The translations under genes were made by a program, and so were the position numbers. Below the pieces are notes generated by a model, which worked only from the letters and a program-made list of their open reading frames with translations, did no database searches and was not told the origin of the DNA. A stretch of 64,000 bases of DNA from Verrucomicrobiota bacterium (lineage in GTDB: Bacteria; Verrucomicrobiota; Verrucomicrobiia; Verrucomicrobiales; DEV007). Of this stretch, positions 25,238-33,329 are shown piece after piece (position 1 is the stretch's first letter; each line of letters opens with the position of its first letter). Location: assembly GCA_020630975.1 (NCBI GenBank), contig JAHDID010000022.1, positions 1-64,000 of the forward strand. Reading direction: 5' to 3'.

Positions 25238-25657
25238 ATGTCTAAGGAAAAAGAAGAAGGCCTCGAGCTGAATCTGGATTTCACCAAGCTAGAGAAAATC
25301 GCCGCCACAGGATCCGATGTGGTCCCCGCCATCGCTCAAGATGTCGAGACCGGCGAGGTACTCATCGTCGGCTACGCCAATGAGCTGGCCCTAAAGACAG
25401 CTCTGGAGGAAAAGATGGCTACCTTTTGGAGCACTAGCCGCAATGAGCTCTGGATCAAAGGCAAGACCTCTGGCGACTACCTCGAGCTAGTCGAAGCACG
25501 GGTCAACTGCGAGCAAAACTCGATCCTCTACAAAGTCCGCCTAGCCGGCGCAGGCTCCTGCCACACCAAAGGCGCCGACGGAGCCTCTCGCCTAGGCTGC
25601 TACTACCGCCGAATCGCAGACGATGGGAAGCTCGAGTTTGTCGAGGGGATGGAGTAA
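25238..25657 (+). CDS. hisI: Phosphoribosyl-AMP cyclohydrolase
   Basis: 139 aa from the ATG at 25238. It opens the purine ring of phosphoribosyl-AMP in histidine synthesis. Family blocks are DVVPAIAQDVETGEVLIVGYANELAL, FWSTSRNELWIKGKTSGDYLELVEARVNCEQNSILYKVRL and GAGSCHTKGADGASRLGCYYRR. The metal/zinc site is of the variant type: NCEQN replaces the DCDxD seen in classical HisI, while SCHT and a distal CYYR cysteine are kept. No fused HisE domain is present. The last 55 bp overlap the 3' end of the convergent J-protein gene. Confidence 0.9.
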   Translation: MSKEKEEGLELNLDFTKLEKIAATGSDVVPAIAQDVETGEVLIVGYANELALKTALEEKMATFWSTSRNELWIKGKTSGDYLELVEARVNCEQNSILYKVRLAGAGSCHTKGADGASRLGCYYRRIADDGKLEFVEGME

Positions 25658-27231
25658 CCGGTAGCCGGAGGCTCCTCCAGCTCAGGAAAAGAAAACTGAT
25701 ACTCTCCCCCTACCCCTGCCAATCTCTGACTGGCATACCTGACAATCTCAGGATCTATCCCTCGTGGCACTAGTGTGATCGAGGTCAGCCAAAGCTGAAC
25801 TTCCTTGGTAGAATGAGTCAGATGCGCATCGTCGATCATCGATTTGCCAATCCCATAAGACACACCCTGGAGGCTCCGCCTAGTCAGCGGTATTCGTCCT
25901 TGAGATGTCAACTCATCACCAGTCGACATAACTGGGCTAGGGATGGGGTGGCGCTTGTAGACATACTTGGGCTTGAGATCTAACCGATCTTTCACAAAGC
26001 TACCAATAAAGAACAGCACAACAAGGCCGCCGATGATGAACGGAATGTAGTTTGTCTTAGGCTCCGCGGGTCGGATCGGCTCTACTGGCTCATCGAGTAG
26101 GTGTCGCTCCGGCGGTTCCACATTCAGTTTTAGCTGTTTGTAGAACTCTTCGCGCATCTCTGGAGGCAGTACTGTGCTAATCACATCCTTCATCGGACGG
26201 TCCAGATAATTTTCCCTACGCCGCAGAGCCAGTTCCTCCTGGGCAGCTTCATCGCTCCAATCAAACTCCAGCCCTCTACGCTGATCCCGAAAGCGCTCGC
26301 TCCAAAACTGCAGACTCTCGCGATTCATACACGGTCGTAGAATCTGGCCAGAATGGATCAGGTACTGCACAGACTGGGCCATCGCATCGCGCTGCCGGAC
26401 CGGCAGGTGTGGGTAAGCTATGTCCAATAGTCGGGGAGCAATTTCATGGGAGTACGCTATGGCTAGCCACTGCGCTAGTGTCCATGCGGTGAAAGCACCT
26501 GCTGTCGTTTCGATAGGCGGCTTGCTCTCAGCCAGAGCTTTACCTATGTGCCCGAGTGAAATCAGGCGCCCGTTCTGATCAAAGAACTCACATACAAACT
26601 GAGTCTGTACCGATACATCCTGACGCAGCTCAAACAAAATATCCTCGATCGATAGAATATCGGAGAACTCATCTTCATAACCTGCGAACAAATGCACGAC
26701 AGCAGCCCCCCAACTAGCCAGATACCGAGGAAAATCACGGCAGTAGTTTTGACCCTTGATATAAGCTGACTCCACAGATCCCTCTCCACCATACCAAGTA
26801 TCAGTCGATATCGCTTTCTCCATCTCCGTCAATCGCTCCCGCAATGGATTGGGAAGATCAATCGACTCCTGGACCACACTGACGGCATCGTACTTCGAGC
26901 GATCTAGCGCGGGCTGGGCCTCTTCCTTTGGCTCAAGCTCAGCTTCAGAATCAGAATCATTTTTCGCCTCTTCGACTTCCTGCTGATCAGTAGTCTGGGC
27001 AGGTTCTTCCACAGTAGCCATTGGCAATGGCTCGCCCATCTCCACTGGGATGTAGGTGCTCGGTGGCACAGACAGCCAGTCCCGAGTCATTTCGTAAGCC
27101 TCGCGAATTTCTTGAAACTTCTCAGGATCGGTATCCGGACGATGTATTTTCAGCAGCTTCGCGTAAGCTCGCTTCACCTCTTTCGCCGTAGCTTCGCTCG
27201 GATCGAGTCCCAATACCTCCCATGGATTCAT
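25603..27231 (-). CDS. J-domain protein, DjlB/DjlC type (membrane-anchored cochaperone)
   Basis: 542 aa. Residues 1-60 form a J domain (MNPWEVLGLDPSEATAKEVKRAYAKLLKIHRPDTDPEKFQEIREAYE). The HPD tripeptide that stimulates Hsp70 ATPase appears as RPD, as in E. coli DjlB/DjlC. A long acidic region follows, then a helical domain, a membrane segment (YIPFIIGGLVVLFFIGSFV, about residues 390-408) and about 130 residues beyond it, so it resembles the type III, tail-anchored J proteins. It is the last gene of the J-hscC-J operon, 21 bp after hscC. Its 3' end overlaps hisI by 55 bp in the opposite direction. Confidence 0.85.
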   Translation of the reverse strand: MNPWEVLGLDPSEATAKEVKRAYAKLLKIHRPDTDPEKFQEIREAYEMTRDWLSVPPSTYIPVEMGEPLPMATVEEPAQTTDQQEVEEAKNDSDSEAELEPKEEAQPALDRSKYDAVSVVQESIDLPNPLRERLTEMEKAISTDTWYGGEGSVESAYIKGQNYCRDFPRYLASWGAAVVHLFAGYEDEFSDILSIEDILFELRQDVSVQTQFVCEFFDQNGRLISLGHIGKALAESKPPIETTAGAFTAWTLAQWLAIAYSHEIAPRLLDIAYPHLPVRQRDAMAQSVQYLIHSGQILRPCMNRESLQFWSERFRDQRRGLEFDWSDEAAQEELALRRRENYLDRPMKDVISTVLPPEMREEFYKQLKLNVEPPERHLLDEPVEPIRPAEPKTNYIPFIIGGLVVLFFIGSFVKDRLDLKPKYVYKRHPIPSPVMSTGDELTSQGRIPLTRRSLQGVSYGIGKSMIDDAHLTHSTKEVQLWLTSITLVPRGIDPEIVRYASQRLAGVGGEYQFSFPELEEPPATGYSIPSTNSSFPSSAIRR

Positions 27232-27252
27232 AGCTCCGCCTATTCCTGCAGT

Positions 27253-28953
27253 TTAATCAAAAGACTCAAGAGATAACCCTTTGGGCGTAAAAAATGGCTC
27301 CATGAAACGATCCAAAAACTCACCCGCCCCATCTATTTCCTCCTGATCCTGCGTCTCCAGAGCCGTCTCAAAGCGACTCGCTATCATGGAGAGCTGATCT
27401 CGCTCACTACCCACCAACTCTTCAAACAAACGATTCGCACGCTCCAATCGAGCGCGATTGACCATTTGATCGCGTGGGTGAGTTTTCAGAGGCTGCAATT
27501 TCTTGATAGCTGCCGCGATTTCTTTCTTCGACATGGTGCCCGGTTTCTCTTCAAACACCTTAGTCACCGTCTTACCCGTCACCAGAGGCGTGGCCTCTAC
27601 CTCCAGTATACCATTCATATCGTAGGTGAAACGTACATCCACCTGACCCGAGTTAAAATCGCCGGAAGCCCCCTTCACATCGCGCACCACGACTTCACCT
27701 ATCTTGTGGTTGTCCTGTACTTTCCTACCCTCCCCCTGATAGATACGCAGATTGATCTGGGTCTGCTGGGGATGAAGCGTACTATAGATGTGAGACCGAC
27801 TGACGGGCACCGTGGTATTCCTATCGATCAAAGGGCTGAAATACCCATCATCAAACCGACCTGGCCCTACTTGATGAGAGACCTCCACACCGAGAGTATG
27901 AGAGCATACATCCGTCAGCACGATATCCTCCACCGCCGTGTCGCCATCTAGCAGGGCACTCTGCACCGCCGCACCCAATGCCACTGCCTGATCAGGATCC
28001 AGTTTTTGGTTCGGTATCCGATTTAGCTCCTCAGTCGCCGTCTTCACCACTAGCGGCATACGAGTCGCCCCACCGACCAGCAGCACATCGTCTATGCTAT
28101 CCGCACTCATCCCAGCATCGCGCAGGCAGCGTTGCAACACTGGGCGCACTCTCGCAGTCAGCTCTCGAGATGCTTTCTCAAAATCATCCCGATTGATGTC
28201 GATGGTGTTACCATTCAATGACACGGTAGTCGAATCGGTCTCAGTGAGCCGGCGTTTGATCGTCTCGATCTCTTGCCGCCAGCGTAGACGATTTTCCGCA
28301 CTCGGCGAATCATTAGCCTTCTCGATGATATAGTCGACCAGAGCATCGGTGTAGTCTTCCCCTCCCAGCCGGCTCACACCTCCAGAAGCCTTGACCTCAA
28401 TGATCCCGTCGAAAATCTCAAGCAGAGTCACATCGAAAGTACCGCCCCCCAGATCAAAGATGAATAGATTCTTCTCCTCATCAGAAGCCCGATACCCATA
28501 GGCCAAAGCAGCTGCAGTCGGCTCGTTGATAAGTCGACATACCTTCAATTCAGCAATCTCAGCGGCCTCCATAGTGGCTTGCCGTTGTTCGTCCCGGAAA
28601 TAGGCCGGCACAGTGATCACCGCCTGATCGATCTCCCGGCCTAAATGATTTTGAGCAATACGCTTCATCTCTCGTAGGATCACAGCTGAACACTCCGCAG
28701 GGGTCCAAGTTTGCCCGCCGAATCGATACTTCTTTTCGAGACCCATATCGCGCTTAAAACACGCGACACCGGCATCCGGCTCCACCACGACTCGGTCCTT
28801 TGCGGCGCGGCCAACCAGAAGAGTCCCATCCTCTGCTGTAGCTACGACTGAGGGTGTGAGCTTTTCGTTTAGCTCATTCGCGAGCACACGAGGGTGCCCA
28901 CCCTCCATCACAGCGACGAGACTGTTCGTTGTTCCTAAATCGATACCTATCAT
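27253..28953 (-). CDS. hscC: HscC-type Hsp70 chaperone
   Basis: 566 aa from the ATG at 28953 (MIGIDLGTTNSLVAV); an in-frame upstream start at 29016 overlaps the preceding gene and is unlikely. Hsp70 nucleotide-binding motifs are complete: DLGTTNS, VPAYFRDEQRQAT, INEPTAAALAYG, FDLGGGTFDVTLLE and LLVGGATRMPLV. The C-terminal part (GVEVSHQVGPGRF, LIDRNTTVPVSRSHIYSTLHPQQ, FTYDMNGILEVEA, HPRDQMVNRARL) is close to E. coli HscC (Hsc62) and shorter than DnaK, lacking the long lid and EEVD-like tail. It lies between two J-protein genes with gaps of 10 and 21 bp, so it is presumably their dedicated partner. Confidence 0.92.
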   Translation of the reverse strand: MIGIDLGTTNSLVAVMEGGHPRVLANELNEKLTPSVVATAEDGTLLVGRAAKDRVVVEPDAGVACFKRDMGLEKKYRFGGQTWTPAECSAVILREMKRIAQNHLGREIDQAVITVPAYFRDEQRQATMEAAEIAELKVCRLINEPTAAALAYGYRASDEEKNLFIFDLGGGTFDVTLLEIFDGIIEVKASGGVSRLGGEDYTDALVDYIIEKANDSPSAENRLRWRQEIETIKRRLTETDSTTVSLNGNTIDINRDDFEKASRELTARVRPVLQRCLRDAGMSADSIDDVLLVGGATRMPLVVKTATEELNRIPNQKLDPDQAVALGAAVQSALLDGDTAVEDIVLTDVCSHTLGVEVSHQVGPGRFDDGYFSPLIDRNTTVPVSRSHIYSTLHPQQTQINLRIYQGEGRKVQDNHKIGEVVVRDVKGASGDFNSGQVDVRFTYDMNGILEVEATPLVTGKTVTKVFEEKPGTMSKKEIAAAIKKLQPLKTHPRDQMVNRARLERANRLFEELVGSERDQLSMIASRFETALETQDQEEIDGAGEFLDRFMEPFFTPKGLSLESFD

Positions 28954-28963
28954 AAAAATATAA

Positions 28964-30556
28964 TTACTGAGACAGAGATTGGGGTGATTTGTGCTTACTG
29001 ATTGCTTCAAACGCACGAGCCAACCCTCGAGCGCTTTCTGCCCATTCTGGCGACTTCTTGTTCAAACTCACCGCCCACCTGTCGACTCTCTCGCTGATAC
29101 CTCTGGCAGCCCCAGACTTCAAATCAGAACGAGCAACAACTTCTGTCAGCCAAATAATTGCCTCACTTTCACTCTTCTCTTCAATCACATGAGATACCAT
29201 GGCTTTTGCGTTCAGCTCTGAGACTTCACCTATTCGTTCCTGTAACTCATCAAAAGCCTGGTCACTCCCCAATTCTACACCATCAGACAAGTAAAATTGA
29301 AGAAAGGATTGCTTATTATAATAGCCTTCCAATTTCTCAAGCTGCACCGGTGGGATCACAGCCTCTGATCTCTGAAAAGACGAAGAAGAGCCCCCAGAAC
29401 ACCCGCCAAATCTAATGACGACATACAGGACCGCTATCACGATCCAGAAAATAGCAGTTAACGAACACCCGCCCTCTTCTTCCTCCTGAGAAGACATCTC
29501 TTCATCGAAATGCTGACTCTGTTCCCATTCCTCGTAAGCCTTGACTGCCTGAGCGTGTACATCATCTGGCACCACGTATTGGATCACTTCCAAAATCTGA
29601 CGCGAAGTCGTAGCAGGTTTTACCAATAGTTTGATCTCCTTCTGCCCTTCTTCGCAGGACCAATCATATTCAACACCACTCTCATTTTCCCGTAAACGCT
29701 GGCGCCAAAACATGATTCGCGGAGTGCTCACCGTATTCCGAAAAATGCGACCATAGTTACTTTGCTGCTCAGCACGACTCAACATATAATCACGCTCACT
29801 GATCGGCAGTGCAGGATAGGCCAGATTCATTAGCCGATCGCAGTAATTTCCATCAGTGAACCCGACGACCTCTGCCAGCTTGATATAGGCATGAGCAGCC
29901 GAAAAGGTATCACTTGGCTCACGCTGAGCTAGATACACTACCGCCAACTCTCCGAGACGCTGCAGATCATCTGCTTCATCTAAACTATCGATCCAAAACA
30001 AAGTTTGTTGCGCACAATCAGCCTTCAACTCGAGTAAAGAATCCTTCGGCTGAAACCATTCAACGAAATCTTGAGTGAACTCGCCATTAAACCGATCCAC
30101 CACAGCTTTCCCCCAAGTGAGATACTGTGAAGGGAAATCACGACAATACTCAGCCCCCGCCTGATAAGCATCATATAGATTATCTTTCGACTCTGCACCC
30201 TCCAGGCAGTCTATAATCGCCTGTAATTCCGCAGGGCAATCCTTTCCACGAAAAGCCGTCGCCGAATACTTATCGACTGCCACTTCTCCATCACTATCAT
30301 CAGATGACTCAAAGCCAGCAGCGGGCCCATTCTCGCCAGATCGACCGTCTTCAACCACAACAAGCTCATGAAAACGCTCCCCATTGTCTCCAGACTCCAA
30401 CCACTGCCTACAAATCTCGTAGGCTTCACGAACTTGCTGAAAGGTCTCCGCATCCCGATCAGGCCGATGCTTCTTGAGCAAACGAGCATAAGCACGCTTC
30501 AGCTCCGCCTTGGTAGCTGTCTCGCTGTCTAGATCAAACCAGTCCCATGGATTCAT
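28964..30556 (-). CDS. J-domain protein, DjlB/DjlC type (membrane-anchored cochaperone)
   Basis: 530 aa. The J domain (MNPWDWFDLDSETATKAELKRAYARLLKKHRPDRDAETFQQVREAYE, residues 1-58) again has RPD in place of HPD. An acidic linker and a helical middle domain follow, with a membrane segment CSLTAIFWIVIAVLYVVIRFGGC near residue 365-385 and a Ser/Gly-rich stretch after it. It is first in the operon with hscC (10-bp gap) and the second J gene. The two J proteins are paralogues that share organisation throughout but have diverged strongly after the J domain, so each may serve a different location or client. Confidence 0.85.
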   Translation of the reverse strand: MNPWDWFDLDSETATKAELKRAYARLLKKHRPDRDAETFQQVREAYEICRQWLESGDNGERFHELVVVEDGRSGENGPAAGFESSDDSDGEVAVDKYSATAFRGKDCPAELQAIIDCLEGAESKDNLYDAYQAGAEYCRDFPSQYLTWGKAVVDRFNGEFTQDFVEWFQPKDSLLELKADCAQQTLFWIDSLDEADDLQRLGELAVVYLAQREPSDTFSAAHAYIKLAEVVGFTDGNYCDRLMNLAYPALPISERDYMLSRAEQQSNYGRIFRNTVSTPRIMFWRQRLRENESGVEYDWSCEEGQKEIKLLVKPATTSRQILEVIQYVVPDDVHAQAVKAYEEWEQSQHFDEEMSSQEEEEGGCSLTAIFWIVIAVLYVVIRFGGCSGGSSSSFQRSEAVIPPVQLEKLEGYYNKQSFLQFYLSDGVELGSDQAFDELQERIGEVSELNAKAMVSHVIEEKSESEAIIWLTEVVARSDLKSGAARGISERVDRWAVSLNKKSPEWAESARGLARAFEAISKHKSPQSLSQ

Positions 30557-30591
30557 TGTTTTGAGGAGGGTCTCTCAACAAAAGGTAAGTC

Positions 30592-30877
30592 CTAAAAATT
30601 TCAAACTGTGATTCACATCGGGCTCAGCTTTATCTCACTCATAGTGGCCACCATTATCTCCGTGTTGGACCTTATCATCCGGCTTAGTATAGCTGTCGAG
30701 GGTCTGCACCTCATAGCGCCCCAGAAAGTAGATCCCTGAGTTGGAGCCCTTGGGCACCATGTACTCCATCTGCAGCCGACAATCGCCATGCAGCATCTGA
30801 CTAACGATATTTTTGCCTTTCTTGCCTTCATCAGCAGCGGCATTCACCATCAAGATAATTACCCCACATGCAGCCAA
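30592..30877 (-). pseudogene. Remnant of a DUF1080 (3-keto-disaccharide hydrolase-like) gene
   Basis: An 80-codon frame begins with a signal-like segment (ACGVIILMVNAAADEG) and continues as HGDCRLQMEYMVPKGSNSGIYFLGRYEVQTLDSY, unmistakably the core of the secreted DUF1080 family. It stops at TGA after GDNGGHYE. The next codons read DKAEPDVNHSLK, which is still family-like, so the TGA probably replaced an Arg codon (CGA). After that the frame is lost. Both the region between the leader and the core and the C-terminal half are missing (full proteins are over 200 aa). It overlaps the sugar phosphorylase end by 19 bp. Confidence 0.75.
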
Positions 30878-32601
30878 TACGCCCCATAAGGCAGCACTTC
30901 CATAGCTTTACCTTTCGGTAGGGGCTGGGTAGCGCCATGCAGTACATCTGGTGTCGATCGGACTGTCTCCAGATAAGGATGAATGCTGGATAGCTTTATC
31001 TTGAGGGCCCGGTCCGAAAAGTTGTAGAGACAGGCGATCTCATCGCCCTCTGCCCCGGTTCGGATAAAACCAAATAACGCCGGATCATCGAAGTCGAGAA
31101 AACGAATCGCAGCACTGGGGTGAAAAGCAGTGATGCCAGTACGACGCCGGAGCATGCCCAAATAACGGGCAAAGATGTCGGCCTGTTTGCCAGTGGCCTC
31201 CGCATCGATCAGCGGCTCGAGATCCTCGAGTTGCCACTTCTTTCGGTTGATGGCTCGATTGTAGCCTAGCTGCTCAAATCCTTCGGTATCATTCGGCGTG
31301 CCGAGCAGACTGTGGATGTATATAGCCGGCACTCCAGGTAGCGAGAGCATGAGCGCCTGGGAGCAGAGAAATCGACGCATGCTGAGCACCTCGTCACCCT
31401 CGACAGCTAGCGCATCCACATAGGCGATATTCATCTCATACGGAGCCTCGGAGCCGTCGGGTAGCGAGCGAGTCGATACTTGCCCGCCTTTGTCCCGTAC
31501 CTGACGGATCAGCCAGCCTTGCTCGTCCTCATCGATCAGGCCCTGCAGGGGACGCACACCAATACCATCGTGAGAGGCAGTGAAGTTGAGAAAAGTCTCC
31601 GTAGGCGGCAGCTCAGGCAGTTCTTTGGCCCAGCCTTTTAGCAGAGTCGCATCGCCCCGCAGCAGTCCGTGTAGCAGCAGCGGAGGGAGGGAAAAATTGT
31701 ACACCATGTGCGCCTCGTCGCCCTTGCCAAAGTAGCTGATATTCTCCGCGTGCGGCACATTGGTCTCGGTGAGCAAGATCGTGCGCGGCGAGACGATCTC
31801 GAGGACATCGCGAAATAGCTTCACCACCTCGTGTGTCTCGGGCAGGTGTAGGCAGTCAGTGCCGATCTTTTTCCAGAGGAAAGCCACGGCATCGAGCCGC
31901 AGGATGCGGGCGTGCTTCGACAGATAAAGAAACAAGATATCGAGAAACTCGAACAGTAGATCGGGCTCCTGCCAATTCAGGTCCACCTGATCGCTACTGA
32001 ATGTGGCCCATACCCACTTATCGCCCTCGCGAGTAGCGGTTTTGGTGAGTAGAGGTGTGGCACGCGGTCGCACCACATCCGATAGGTCGGCATCCGGATC
32101 GGTAGGTAGAAAGAAGTTTCTCCCCGGCTCGACACCCATGACAAAGTCGCGAAACCACTGGCTCTTGCGCGAGCAGTGATTCAGCACAAAGTCGAACATC
32201 AAATCAAACTCCTGACCCAGCTCCTCGATATCGCGCCAGTTACCGTAGTCTTTCTCTACCGCCCGGTAGTCGACCACGCTAAAGCCATCGTCCGAGGTCC
32301 AGGGATAGAAAGGCAGCAAGTGAACAATGCGGATCGCGCCTTTGGCATGCCGACAGAGAAAGTGCCGGAGTGTCTGCAGCGGGCTACCATCCTCCTCGCT
32401 CTGGATCGAGTCTGCATAGGTGATCAGCACGGTATCGTGCTCGGACCACAGCTCCTCGGCAGGCACGACCTCGTCGCCCACTCCGTAGCGCCCGATCATC
32501 ATTTCCAGTCGCTCGAGCAGCCGCGGGGCTCGCTCGGCCCCGTAGAGCAGTGAAAAACGACGGCGTAGATTGTCAGCTTGTTCTTTGGAGATATGGCTCA
32601 T
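30859..32601 (-). CDS. GH13 subfamily 18 sugar phosphorylase (sucrose/glucosylglycerate type)
   Basis: 580 aa. Glycoside hydrolase family 13 enzyme that phosphorolyses an alpha-glucoside to glucose-1-phosphate. Conserved regions: VHLLPFYPWTSDDGFSVVDY, MFDFVLNHCSRKSQWF, RILRLDAVAFLWKKIGTDC with the nucleophile Asp in RLDA, TILLTETNVPH with the acid/base Glu, and NFTASHDGIG with the third carboxylate. Overall it resembles the glucosylglycerate/glucosylglycerol phosphorylases (E. coli YcjM group) as much as sucrose phosphorylase, so the acceptor is uncertain. No transporter or kinase adjoins it. The 21-bp-period repeat pair lies just upstream of its ATG. Confidence 0.88.
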   Translation of the reverse strand: MSHISKEQADNLRRRFSLLYGAERAPRLLERLEMMIGRYGVGDEVVPAEELWSEHDTVLITYADSIQSEEDGSPLQTLRHFLCRHAKGAIRIVHLLPFYPWTSDDGFSVVDYRAVEKDYGNWRDIEELGQEFDLMFDFVLNHCSRKSQWFRDFVMGVEPGRNFFLPTDPDADLSDVVRPRATPLLTKTATREGDKWVWATFSSDQVDLNWQEPDLLFEFLDILFLYLSKHARILRLDAVAFLWKKIGTDCLHLPETHEVVKLFRDVLEIVSPRTILLTETNVPHAENISYFGKGDEAHMVYNFSLPPLLLHGLLRGDATLLKGWAKELPELPPTETFLNFTASHDGIGVRPLQGLIDEDEQGWLIRQVRDKGGQVSTRSLPDGSEAPYEMNIAYVDALAVEGDEVLSMRRFLCSQALMLSLPGVPAIYIHSLLGTPNDTEGFEQLGYNRAINRKKWQLEDLEPLIDAEATGKQADIFARYLGMLRRRTGITAFHPSAAIRFLDFDDPALFGFIRTGAEGDEIACLYNFSDRALKIKLSSIHPYLETVRSTPDVLHGATQPLPKGKAMEVLPYGAYWLHVG

Positions 32602-32607
32602 GGAGAT

Positions 32608-32643
32608 TGTACCCTATTGAGTGAAAATTGTACCCTATTGAAT
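32608..32643 (+). repeat. Direct-repeat pair, locus 2 of 3
   Basis: TGTACCCTATTGAGT at 32608-32622 and TGTACCCTATTGAAT at 32629-32643, again with a 21-bp period and an A-rich spacer (GAAAAT before the second unit, as in locus 1). It lies 6 bp upstream of the sugar phosphorylase ATG, pointing away from that gene. An imperfect hairpin (GGGATGTGT/ACACATTCC) follows at 32644-32671. Confidence 0.9.
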
Positions 32644-32709
32644 GGGATGTGTCCTCTACTGAAACACATTCCATGCCAACCTCCGTGGCCGTTTTTGTGG
32701 AGCTCTACC

Positions 32710-33297
32710 CTATGCCCCGCCCCACTGAGCTAGGGCAAAGACCAAGATGAGCACCCCATAGGCCAGTCCGCCCATAGCTCCGAGCTTCAGACGCTTCAGA
32801 TCCGCGGTGACCCAGGCGATCTGCTCACGCATCAGGTAGGGCATCCCCACCCAAAACATCCCCACTAGAGCTCCCGCATAAGCCAATCCGACTAGCAGCA
32901 GTCTGGATTCTGGCTCTTTGAGAAAGGCTGATACCAACATAGGACCAGCCGCCAAAATCAGCAAAAAACCGATCGAACGCACCGCCAAAAATTCTTTCAC
33001 ATAAGTGATGACTCCATAGCACCCCGCGATGAGCACGATGGATACCAGCATCTCCAGCTTGTAAAACTCACCCAGATCCATCTCGCGCCAAACGACGAAG
33101 GTCCAGGCAAAACCGATAATGCACAGCACTGTGCCGATGCGCTCGTGGCGAGGCAGCTTTTTCAGAAAATCTGCAGTGATCTCGGGTTTGAGCAGGGCAA
33201 ACAGATGACTGACCACCAGCCATAGTCCTACCAAGATCCCCATGATCTGCAGTGGGATGCCGGGGCGATAGAGAAACTCGTAGATAGGTGCTAGCAT
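32710..33297 (-). CDS. Integral membrane protein of unknown function
   Basis: 195 aa with about six hydrophobic segments: LQIMGILVGLWLVVSHLFALL, RIGTVLCIIGFAWTFVVW, MLVSIVLIAGCYGVITYV, SIGFLLILAAGPMLVSAFL, LLLVGLAYAGALVGMFWVGMPYLM and AMGGLAYGVLILVFALAQW. The conserved-looking charged positions are RHER after the first span and REQIAW near the end. No transporter or enzyme signature is recognised. It follows miaB in the same direction with a 32-bp gap, so it may share its transcript. Confidence 0.65.
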   Translation of the reverse strand: MLAPIYEFLYRPGIPLQIMGILVGLWLVVSHLFALLKPEITADFLKKLPRHERIGTVLCIIGFAWTFVVWREMDLGEFYKLEMLVSIVLIAGCYGVITYVKEFLAVRSIGFLLILAAGPMLVSAFLKEPESRLLLVGLAYAGALVGMFWVGMPYLMREQIAWVTADLKRLKLGAMGGLAYGVLILVFALAQWGGA

Positions 33298-33329
33298 ACG
33301 GTAGGCCGGACTGTGGCTTGATTCGCCGA

